6,603 bases of DNA from Lachnospiraceae bacterium (GCA_017540915.1 JAFYAD010000240.1:1-6603); one strand, 5' to 3'. Shown: positions 1 to 5,783, counted from the stretch's first letter. The notes: generated by a model from the sequence alone, not told the origin. Numbers and translations are program-made.

Positions 1-10
1 GAATTAATAC

Positions 11-16
11 AGGAGG
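11..16 (+). promoter_or_regulatory. Ribosome binding site of the beta-subunit gene
   Basis: A perfect AGGAGG lies 5 nt before the ATG at 22. It fixes that start codon. No promoter can be judged because only 10 bases precede it; the gene is probably internal to an operon entering from the left. Confidence 0.9.
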
Positions 17-21
17 ACACC

Positions 22-1170
22 ATGGAGTACATTGTTGATACAATGGGTAATCTCATACACCAGACAGCCTTTTTTAATCTGACATGGGGCAATTACCTGA
101 TGATATTGATAGCCTGCATTTTCCTGTTTCTGGCTATCAAGTGCGGATACGAGCCGCTGCTGCTCGTTCCCATCGCTTTCGGAATGCTGCTGGTCAATAT
201 CTATCCGGATATAATGGCTTCTCCGGAGGAAACATCAAACGGTGTTGGCGGATTACTGCATTATTTTTATCTTCTCGACGAGTGGTCAATACTGCCGTCC
301 CTGATATTCTTAGGCGTAGGTGCCATGACCGACTTCGGACCGCTGATCGCAAATCCCATCAGTTTCCTGTTGGGAGCAGCCGCTCAGTTCGGTATTTACA
401 TTGCTTACTTTATCGCAATCTTTCTCGGATTCAATGATAAGGCAGCGGCAGCCATCTCCATCATAGGTGGTGCTGACGGCCCCACATCAATATTTCTGGC
501 AGGAAAGCTGGGACAGACAGAGTTGATGGGACCCATCGCCGTTGCGGCTTATACATACATGTCGCTCGTGCCTATCATACAGCCGCCTATCATGAAGCTC
601 CTCACCACCAAAAAGGAGAGAGCTATCAAGATGAAGGAACTGAGACCTGTTTCAAAGCTTGAGAGGATCCTGTTCCCCATTATCGTTACCATTGTGGTAT
701 GTCTGATACTGCCTACAACGGCACCGCTGGTCGGTATGCTGATGCTGGGTAACCTCTTTAGGGAGTCAGGCGTTGTGCGTCAGCTTCAGGAGACAGCATC
801 AAACGCTATGATGTACATAGTAGTCATACTGCTGGGTACATCCGTTGGAGCATCTACCAGCGCAGAAGCATTCCTTAAGGTCTCAACCCTTAAGATCGTG
901 CTGTTAGGTATCATAGCATTTGCTTTCGGTACCGCTGCAGGTGTTCTGCTCGGAAAACTGCTCTGCCTGATCACAAAGGGCAAGATCAATCCTCTCATCG
1001 GTTCGGCCGGAGTTTCTGCCGTTCCCATGGCTGCCAGGGTTTCACAGAAGGTGGGTGCAGAGGAGGATCCTACAAACTTCCTGCTGATGCACGCAATGGG
1101 ACCCAATGTGGCGGGCGTTATAGGTACCGCGGTCGCAGCGGGTACGTTTATGGCTATATTTGGGATATGA
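22..1170 (+). CDS. oadB: Na+-transporting (oxaloacetate/glutaconyl-CoA/methylmalonyl-CoA) decarboxylase beta subunit
   Basis: This is the integral membrane subunit of a biotin-dependent sodium-pumping decarboxylase. In this family it removes the carboxyl group from carboxybiotin and couples that to Na+ export across the cytoplasmic membrane. The 382-residue protein is a very hydrophobic multi-pass protein of normal family length. Family signatures seen are the GGADGPTSIF motif (residues 149-158, with the key aspartate D152), AAYTYMSLVPIIQPPIM (175-191) and GPNVAGVIGTAVAAG (360-374), which form the ion and carboxybiotin site in studied members. The start is fixed by a perfect AGGAGG. The stop codon (1168-1170) lies inside the left arm of an inverted-repeat element. 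The beta subunits of oxaloacetate, glutaconyl-CoA, methylmalonyl-CoA and malonate enzymes are hard to tell apart; the oad name rests on the OadA-type gene 208 nt downstream. Function confidence is high, substrate confidence moderate. Confidence 0.95.
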   Translation: MEYIVDTMGNLIHQTAFFNLTWGNYLMILIACIFLFLAIKCGYEPLLLVPIAFGMLLVNIYPDIMASPEETSNGVGGLLHYFYLLDEWSILPSLIFLGVGAMTDFGPLIANPISFLLGAAAQFGIYIAYFIAIFLGFNDKAAAAISIIGGADGPTSIFLAGKLGQTELMGPIAVAAYTYMSLVPIIQPPIMKLLTTKKERAIKMKELRPVSKLERILFPIIVTIVVCLILPTTAPLVGMLMLGNLFRESGVVRQLQETASNAMMYIVVILLGTSVGASTSAEAFLKVSTLKIVLLGIIAFAFGTAAGVLLGKLLCLITKGKINPLIGSAGVSAVPMAARVSQKVGAEEDPTNFLLMHAMGPNVAGVIGTAVAAGTFMAIFGI

Positions 1171-1341
1171 TGCACAAAGGGATCAAGGTTATGCAATTTT
1201 CATGCTTGCATGATAAATTGCATGACTTTGAGACCTGCCAGAACATGAGGAAGTAGCCGTTTTCGAAGAAAACGAGCGGATTCCGAATGTTCGAAGGATC
1301 GTGGGAGTGCGACAGCACGGAGCGATCCGTGTGCATCATAT
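1165..1341 (+). repeat. Structured inverted-repeat element, copy A (candidate cis-RNA)
   Basis: This 177-bp element fills most of the gap between the two decarboxylase genes. A perfect 12-bp closing helix pairs ATATGATGCACA (1165-1176) with TGTGCATCATAT (1330-1341). Inside are three arms. P2 (1178-1236) is a long hairpin: AGG, tandem G-A mismatch, TCAAGGTT paired with GACTTTGA, ATGCAATTT paired with AAATTGCAT, and apex TCATGC-TT-GCATGA. P3 (1241-1292) is GAACAT, tandem G-A, GGAA, an internal loop, GC, then CGTTTTC-GAA-GAAAACG, closing with TTCC, GA, ATGTTC. P4 (1296-1328) pairs GGATCG with CGATCC around GTGC-GACA-GCAC. The left closing arm contains the stop codon of the upstream gene. It shares architecture and core motifs with 2840-2982. 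It could be a small non-autonomous repeat or a cis-acting RNA; I found no U-tract to make it a terminator. The structure is seen directly, the function is unknown. Confidence 0.8.
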
Positions 1342-1365
1342 ATGTAAATGAATTAAAATACAATC

Positions 1366-1371
1366 AAGGAG
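1366..1371 (+). promoter_or_regulatory. Ribosome binding site of the carboxyltransferase gene
   Basis: AAGGAG sits 7 nt before the ATG at 1379 and decides that start. It lies 24 nt beyond the closing arm of inverted-repeat copy A, so the element ends just short of the translation start region. A TAAAAT at 1354-1359 resembles a -10 box but would start transcription on top of this site and has no fitting -35, so I do not call a promoter. Confidence 0.85.
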
Positions 1372-1378
1372 AAAAACA

Positions 1379-2779
1379 ATGGGAGTAAAAATAAACGAAA
1401 CCATCCTGCGTGATGCTCATCAGTCCCTGATCGCAACCCGTATGACGACAGAACAGATGCTGCCCATCATCGACAAGATGGATAAAGTCGGATATAACGC
1501 AGTAGAGTGCTGGGGCGGTGCGACTTTTGATGCATGCCTCCGTTTCCTGAAAGAAGATCCGTGGGAGAGGCTCAGAAAGCTTCGTGACGGCTTCAAGAAC
1601 ACCAAGCTTCAGATGCTCTTCAGAGGACAGAATATTCTGGGCTACAGCCAGTATCCGGATGATGTTGTGGAATATTTTGTACAGAAATCAATAGCCAATG
1701 GTATAGATGTTATCCGTATCTTTGACTGTCTCAATGATGTCAGAAATCTACAGACGGCTGTGAAGGCCACCAAAAAGGAAAAGGGTCATGCACAGGTAGC
1801 GCTGTCATATACATTAGGTGATGCATATACTCTCGATTACTGGATGAACACTGCCAAAAAGATTGAGGATATGGGTGCGGATTCTATCTGTATCAAGGAT
1901 ATGGCAGGTCTTCTGGTGCCGACAAAGGCAGAGGAGCTGGTAAAGGCATTAAAGAGTGCTACCAAGCTGCCTATTGACCTTCATACACATTACACATCGG
2001 ACGTTGCTTCAATGACATACATGAAGGCTGTTGAGGCAGGTGTAGACATTATAGATACGGCCATGAGCCCGTTAGCACTTGGAACATCACAGCCTGCTAC
2101 AGAGGTTATGGTAAAGGCTTTTGAGGGTACACCTTATGACACGGGACTGGATCTGGATCTTCTCTGTGAGATATGTGATTACTTTGCACCTATCCGTGAG
2201 GAGGCACTTAAGAGCGGACTTCTGAATCCGAAGGTGCTGGGTGTGAACATCCGTACACTGAAATACCAGGTTCCGGGCGGAATGCTCTCCAACCTTGTTT
2301 CACAGCTTAAGGAGCAGGGTGCTGAGGATAAATATGACGAGGTGCTCAAGGAAGTTCCGAGAGTGCGTAAAGACCTTGGTGAGCCGCCGCTTGTAACACC
2401 TTCTTCACAGATCGTGGGTACACAGGCTGTTCTGAACGTTCTCATGGGAGAGCGTTACAAGGTTACTTCAAAAGAGACCAAGGATATCCTGTTAGGAAAA
2501 TACGGTCAGACTGTTAAGCCTTTCAATCCCGAGGTTGTGGACAAGGTTCTCGGTCCAGACAAGGATAAGGCTATCACCTGCAGACCGGCAGATCTCTTAG
2601 AGCCGGGACTTGAGAAATTCGAGAAGGAGATGGCACAGTATAAGAGACAGGATGAGGATGTTCTGTCATACGCACTGTTCCCGCAGGTTGCCACCGAGTT
2701 CTTCAAGTACAGGGATGCACAGGATACCGGTGTTGACATGAATAAAGCCGACACCAAGAACGGAGCATATCCCGTATAA
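1379..2779 (+). CDS. oadA: Biotin-dependent carboxyltransferase, oxaloacetate decarboxylase alpha / pyruvate carboxylase subunit B type, without biotin domain
   Basis: This is the cytoplasmic carboxyltransferase that moves CO2 between oxaloacetate and enzyme-bound biotin, giving pyruvate. The 466 residues show an HMGL-like TIM barrel (about 1-270) followed by the conserved PYC/OADA domain (about 285-450). Visible motifs are RDAHQSL (11-17; metal-ligand aspartate D12), ECWGGATFDACLRFL (43-57), IKDMAG with the carboxylatable-lysine position K173, the metal pair H202 and H204 in LHTHYTS, the QVPGGMLSNLVSQL segment (297-310) and VTPSSQIVGTQAV (339-351). OadA of the Klebsiella type is near 590 residues and ends in a biotinyl domain with an MKM motif. 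Here the protein stops after about residue 450 plus a short tail, with no MKM, so a separate biotin carrier is required. Next to a beta subunit, a Na+-pumping oxaloacetate decarboxylase is the likeliest role; a pyruvate carboxylase B subunit is the alternative. Confidence 0.95.
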   Translation: MGVKINETILRDAHQSLIATRMTTEQMLPIIDKMDKVGYNAVECWGGATFDACLRFLKEDPWERLRKLRDGFKNTKLQMLFRGQNILGYSQYPDDVVEYFVQKSIANGIDVIRIFDCLNDVRNLQTAVKATKKEKGHAQVALSYTLGDAYTLDYWMNTAKKIEDMGADSICIKDMAGLLVPTKAEELVKALKSATKLPIDLHTHYTSDVASMTYMKAVEAGVDIIDTAMSPLALGTSQPATEVMVKAFEGTPYDTGLDLDLLCEICDYFAPIREEALKSGLLNPKVLGVNIRTLKYQVPGGMLSNLVSQLKEQGAEDKYDEVLKEVPRVRKDLGEPPLVTPSSQIVGTQAVLNVLMGERYKVTSKETKDILLGKYGQTVKPFNPEVVDKVLGPDKDKAITCRPADLLEPGLEKFEKEMAQYKRQDEDVLSYALFPQVATEFFKYRDAQDTGVDMNKADTKNGAYPV

Positions 2780-2799
2780 GTCGTAATACAGTTTATTTC

Positions 2800-2831
2800 T
2801 ATAGTGAACGGACCCCGGTCCGTTCACTATA
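2800..2831. terminator. Perfect palindrome after the decarboxylase operon (possible terminator or 3' stabiliser)
   Basis: TATAGTGAACGGACC and its exact reverse complement face each other across a CC centre, giving a 15-bp DNA palindrome (as RNA, a 14-bp stem with a 4-nt CCCG loop) 20 nt past the stop at 2779. It is followed by AATATTG rather than a run of T on the + strand, and the other strand has no U-tract either. It is therefore not a textbook intrinsic terminator. A transcript 3'-end hairpin is the likeliest role; an operator for a dimeric regulator is possible. Confidence 0.5.
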
Positions 2832-2839
2832 ATATTGTG

Positions 2840-2982
2840 GTAACTGTTCAGAACCAAGGCAATTTGTATAAAAATGCTCGTTGAATGCTTGCATTCATAA
2901 GAGCAGTTTTGTACAAATTTCTTTGGTGAGAACCAAACAGCGAGAAAATCTTTGATTTTCGAGCTTGGTTCTGAACAGTTAC
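2840..2982 (+). repeat. Structured inverted-repeat element, copy B (candidate cis-RNA)
   Basis: This 143-bp element has perfect 19-bp terminal arms, GTAACTGTTCAGAACCAAG (2840-2858) and its reverse complement (2964-2982). Inside, P2 (2861-2919) pairs AATTTGTA with TACAAATT, then T-G, AAAA with TTTT, TGCTC with GAGCA, and apex TGAATGC-TT-GCATTCA. A small hairpin TTTGGT-GAGA-ACCAAA (2922-2937) follows. P3 (2940-2964) is GC, tandem G-A, GAAAATC-TTT-GATTTTC, tandem partner, GC. An alternative fold is a three-way junction with no unpaired junction bases: P1 2840-2850/2972-2982, P2 2851-2929, P3 2930-2971. Core motifs and arm order match copy A at 1165-1341. There is no transposase ORF, no convincing target-site duplication and no U-tract. 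Structure is seen directly; function is unknown. Confidence 0.8.
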
Positions 2983-2994
2983 ATATTTTATAGA
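2965..2994 (+). promoter_or_regulatory. Weak candidate promoter for the L,D-transpeptidase gene
   Basis: TTGGTT (2965-2970) lies 18 nt before TATAGA (2989-2994). Each box matches consensus at about four of six positions. A start near 3001 would leave roughly 11 nt of leader. The -35 box lies inside the right arm of inverted-repeat copy B, so the element may supply it. The match is weak and could be chance. Confidence 0.22.
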
Positions 2995-3011
2995 TGGTTT
3001 GATAGAGAGTC

Positions 3012-4748
3012 ATGAAAACGAAATTTAGAAGATTATTGGCATTTTGCATAGCTTTTATCCTGATGATCCCGGTGATCAACTTACATCAGGTTAAGGCTGC
3101 GACAAAATATTATATCAAGGTTAATAAGAATACGAATGTAGTGACGGTATATAACACGTCTGATGATACGCCGGAGGTGGCGTTTACCTGTTCTGTGGGA
3201 ACGGGTAATAACACACCGAACGGCAATTATAAGATAGGTGATAAATACAAGTGGCATGTGCTTTTCGGGGATTGTTACGGTCAGTATTGCAGCCGTATCA
3301 CCACGGGTATACTGTTTCATCCCGTGTGGTATTATACCTGTGGGGATAAGTCTACCCAGACGACCTATGGATACAACAAGCTGGGATCCAAAGCGAGTCA
3401 CGGATGTGTGAGACTTACGACTGCGGCAGCGATCTGGATCTATGATAATTGTGAAAAGGGCACTCCGGTGAACATTTTCGAGGGAACCGCAGAAGATGAT
3501 CCTCTGGGAAAACCAAAGACCATATCGGTCAGCACTTCGAGCCGAATGGGCTGGGATCCTACAGATCCGGATGAGGATAATCCCTTTAAGACCGGTCACA
3601 CAACTCCTAAGATCACAGTGACTAACAAGAAGTTAAAGTACGGTGCGGATTTCAAGACCGAGAACAACATGACGGCGGTTGATTCCGGTGATTTCGACTG
3701 CACATCATGGGTTAAGACCAGGGGTTATGTTGATACCTTTACTCCCGGAAAATATAAGGTTACTTTTTCGGTGCTGGATTCCTTTGGCAGGACAGCGGAG
3801 AAGACCGTGACCTACACTGTTAAAAAGCCCGCAAATCCAAAGATTGACGGTGTGGAGAACGGCACTGTCATCACGAAGGAGATCGGAACAGGCTTGAAAT
3901 TCACGAAAAATGTCAAGGTTTTGGGCAGCGCAGGCAAAGATATCATAAAGTCCCTTGATATCTATGTGAAAGCACCGGATTCAGAGAGCTATGAGCTTTA
4001 TTCCACCAAGAATAAAAAATATGTTTTTGACAAGATCGGTGTTTACAAGATACAGTATTTTGTGATAGATCCGGATTCCTTCCTGAAAAAGAAAAAGACT
4101 TTATACGTCAATTGCGTTGAGGATATAAAGCCTCTGCATGTGAGTGAGTCCGGCTGGGCGGATCTTCAGTATGATATCTCTGTTAAAAAGCTGACATTTG
4201 ATGAGCTTTTGGGGGATGAACAGGTTTTTTCCGAATCGGGTGTTGATATAACACAGGAAACTCTTATAGAGGTCTCGGCACCCGATGGTGAACAGTACAA
4301 TATCCTGTCAGGCATGAAATTCAAGCTTACGGGAACAGGGGAATACAACCTCAAATACAAGGCCGTATCTCCGAAGAAAAGCCAGATAACGAAGAAAAAG
4401 CAGAAGTCGGAAGCTTCAAGGAAACTGATAGTGGTATCGGGAGATTCCGTTTCAGGAAATACAGTATCCGGGGATTCGGTGTCAGGAAATACAGTGTCCG
4501 GGGATGCGGTATCGGGCAATACGGTATCGGGAGATTCGGTATCCGGAAATCCGGAATCGGGAAACACCGTATCCGGAGATTCAATATCGGGTGATTCAAT
4601 ATCCACCGGCAGTGTTATGAGAAAATCGGTACAGGATACCGGAATGTCGGCAGATGTTATGTACGCAGATAAAAGGAATGCGGTCATTTGCGGCATATAC
4701 CGCAGGATCGGGGTGTATATAAATGGCAAATACCAACGAGCTGAATAG
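3012..4748 (+). CDS. Secreted L,D-transpeptidase (YkuD family) with Ig-like segments and a VSG(D/N)x repeat tail
   Basis: Enzymes of this family form 3-3 peptidoglycan cross-links or attach proteins to the wall, outside the membrane. The 578-residue product begins with a signal peptide: basic MKTKFRR, hydrophobic 8-24, likely cleavage after VKA29. The YkuD domain spans about 31-158, with H103 in the FHP segment and the catalytic motif SHGCVRL (129-135; nucleophile C132). About 198-271 is an Ig-like beta sandwich ending in PGKYKVTFSVLDSFG...TYTV; 272-370 and 371-455 look like further beta-rich wall-exposed segments. Residues 475-534 are twelve pentapeptides of the form VSG(D/N)(S/T/A), then a basic tail. 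There is no LPXTG or C-terminal membrane anchor. The start rests on the signal peptide, because the upstream AGAGAG (3004-3009) is a poor, close ribosome site. The 3' end overlaps the next gene by 26 nt. Domain call strong; physiological substrate unknown. Confidence 0.92.
   Translation: MKTKFRRLLAFCIAFILMIPVINLHQVKAATKYYIKVNKNTNVVTVYNTSDDTPEVAFTCSVGTGNNTPNGNYKIGDKYKWHVLFGDCYGQYCSRITTGILFHPVWYYTCGDKSTQTTYGYNKLGSKASHGCVRLTTAAAIWIYDNCEKGTPVNIFEGTAEDDPLGKPKTISVSTSSRMGWDPTDPDEDNPFKTGHTTPKITVTNKKLKYGADFKTENNMTAVDSGDFDCTSWVKTRGYVDTFTPGKYKVTFSVLDSFGRTAEKTVTYTVKKPANPKIDGVENGTVITKEIGTGLKFTKNVKVLGSAGKDIIKSLDIYVKAPDSESYELYSTKNKKYVFDKIGVYKIQYFVIDPDSFLKKKKTLYVNCVEDIKPLHVSESGWADLQYDISVKKLTFDELLGDEQVFSESGVDITQETLIEVSAPDGEQYNILSGMKFKLTGTGEYNLKYKAVSPKKSQITKKKQKSEASRKLIVVSGDSVSGNTVSGDSVSGNTVSGDAVSGNTVSGDSVSGNPESGNTVSGDSISGDSISTGSVMRKSVQDTGMSADVMYADKRNAVICGIYRRIGVYINGKYQRAE
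4434..4613 (+). repeat. In-frame 15-bp tandem repeat encoding VSG(D/N)x pentapeptides
   Basis: Twelve consecutive 15-nt units encode VSGDS, VSGNT, VSGDS, VSGNT, VSGDA, VSGNT, VSGDS, VSGNP, ESGNT, VSGDS, ISGDS and ISTGS. The D and N units alternate, so the true period over the first eight units is 10 residues (30 nt). Serine and glycine codons vary freely (TCG/TCA/TCC, GGG/GGA/GGC/GGT) while the peptide is kept, which points to selection on the protein rather than recent DNA slippage alone. It is probably an extended flexible linker or wall-spanning stalk. Confidence 0.9.
4704..4713 (+). promoter_or_regulatory. Ribosome binding region of the RpiR regulator, inside the upstream gene
   Basis: AGGATCGGGG lies 9-18 nt before the ATG at 4723 and within the coding sequence of the L,D-transpeptidase. 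The purine-rich GGGG end gives workable spacing. Together with the 26-nt gene overlap it supports translational coupling, but the match to the anti-Shine-Dalgarno sequence is modest. Confidence 0.5.
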
Positions 4749-5637
4749 CCGTATAAACAGAAAATACAGTGAGATGAGCAAGGGGCAGAAACGCATAGTC
4801 ACCTATATAACCGATAACTTTGACAAGGCAGTGTTTTTGACAGCCGCAAAGCTTGGAGAGATAGTGGGTGTCAGCGAATCTACCGTGGTGAGGTTTGCCA
4901 CATCACTTGGATATAAGGGCTATCCGCAGTTTCAGGATGCTCTTGAGGACATGGTCAAAAATAAACTGAACTCAATTCAGCGAATGGAAGTAACCAGCGG
5001 CCGTGTTTCTCAGTCTAATATATTAGATCAGGTTTTAAAAGCTGATGCGGAAAAGATCAAATACACGGAAGAGCACATAGACCAGAAGGCCTTTGACGCT
5101 GCTGTGAACACGCTTTTAAATGCCAGGACCATATATGTGATAGGCATCCGAAGCTGCGCTCCGTTGGCGGGGTTTCTCACATTTTACCTGAGGCAGATAT
5201 TCGATAATGTTGTACAGCTCTCCACATCCAGCCCTACTGAGATCTTTGAGCAGATGTTACATATCGGCAGCGAGGATGCTATCGTAGGTATCAGCTTTCC
5301 CAGGTATTCCATGAGAACCCTGAAGGCACTGGAATTTGCCAGCACCAGGAACGCCAGGATCATCACCATCACCGACAGCGTACATTCACCAATGAACCTG
5401 TATTCGTCGTGCAATCTTATAGCTCCCAGCGATATGGCTGCCATAGTGGATTCACTGGTAGCGCCTCTATCCGTTATCAATGCGCTGGTCATGGCGGTAT
5501 GCATGGAAAAACAGGAGGAAGTGGCAGACAGGCTTACGCTGTTGGAGCAGATCTGGCAGGATTTTCAGGTCTATGAGAGCGATGAGATCGAGCCGTTGGA
5601 CGATTCGGCGAAGATGAAGTTTAATGAGCCCGGATAA
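4723..5637 (+). CDS. MurR/RpiR family transcriptional regulator (HTH + SIS)
   Basis: This is a cytoplasmic DNA-binding regulator expected to sense a phosphosugar. The 304 residues follow the family layout: an N-terminal HTH_6 domain (about 5-80), with the helix-turn-helix near 38-68 and recognition-helix sequence VSESTVVRFATSLGYKG, then a SIS sugar-phosphate binding domain (about 125-260) beginning IYVIGIRSCAPLAG and including DAIVGISFPRYSMRTL and ARIITITDS. The start at 4723 gives the usual family N-terminus (RINRKYSEMSKGQKRIVTYI), whereas M18 would cut off the first helix. A modest purine site precedes it. It overlaps the end of the transpeptidase by 26 nt and lies 146 bp before the flavoprotein gene, so it may be cotranscribed with the former. 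The effector cannot be read from the sequence; MurNAc-6-P, GlcN-6-P and other sugars are known for relatives. Confidence 0.93.
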   Translation: MANTNELNSRINRKYSEMSKGQKRIVTYITDNFDKAVFLTAAKLGEIVGVSESTVVRFATSLGYKGYPQFQDALEDMVKNKLNSIQRMEVTSGRVSQSNILDQVLKADAEKIKYTEEHIDQKAFDAAVNTLLNARTIYVIGIRSCAPLAGFLTFYLRQIFDNVVQLSTSSPTEIFEQMLHIGSEDAIVGISFPRYSMRTLKALEFASTRNARIITITDSVHSPMNLYSSCNLIAPSDMAAIVDSLVAPLSVINALVMAVCMEKQEEVADRLTLLEQIWQDFQVYESDEIEPLDDSAKMKFNEPG

Positions 5638-5730
5638 TTTTGTTTATACGGTTGTAGTATTGTTGCAGGAGTATTGATTATGAATATTTTGTCTGGGTAA
5701 TATGCTGATCACTCAGATAGGAATTTGTTT

Positions 5731-5761
5731 TTTACATATTCTGGCGAATTAGGGGTACTAT
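5731..5761 (+). promoter_or_regulatory. Weak candidate promoter for the flavoprotein gene
   Basis: TTTACA (5731-5736; five of six to the -35 consensus) precedes TACTAT (5756-5761; four of six to the -10) with a long 19-nt spacer. A start near 5768 would give a short leader. The rest of the 5638-5783 spacer shows no U-tract terminator and no strong hairpin, so read-through from the regulator gene is equally possible. Confidence 0.27.
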
Positions 5762-5783
5762 ACAGCTTTTGAGATATTATGAA

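Noticed and set aside
84..437. 117-codon + strand frame within the beta subunit gene
   Set aside because: It overlaps a gene with strong family motifs, is in another frame and has random composition.
786..1196. 136-codon open frame on the minus strand
   Set aside because: It lies antisense to the 3' part of the well-supported beta subunit gene and shows no recognisable domain or ribosome site.
1331..1359. Sigma-70 promoter for the carboxyltransferase gene (TAAAAT at 1354-1359)
   Set aside because: No acceptable -35 at proper spacing, and transcription would start on the ribosome binding site.
2840..2982. tRNA or insertion sequence
   Set aside because: The branched fold has no T-loop, anticodon arm or CCA end. 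It is too short for a transposase. ATATT occurs near both ends but is not directly adjacent on the left, so it is not a convincing target duplication.
2666..3079. 137-codon minus-strand frame across the intergenic gap
   Set aside because: Its sequence is the complement of inverted-repeat copy B and gene ends; no domain or start signal supports it.
3081..3599. 172-codon open frame on the minus strand
   Set aside because: It is antisense to the YkuD domain, whose catalytic motifs are clear on the + strand. The product has a basic, random composition.
4434..4613. CRISPR-like array
   Set aside because: The 15-bp units are contiguous with no spacers, keep frame and encode a peptide repeat.
4166..4729. 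187-codon minus-strand frame with SPDT repeats
   Set aside because: The repeats are only the complement of the VSG(D/N)x coding repeat. The + strand frame has the signal peptide and catalytic domain.
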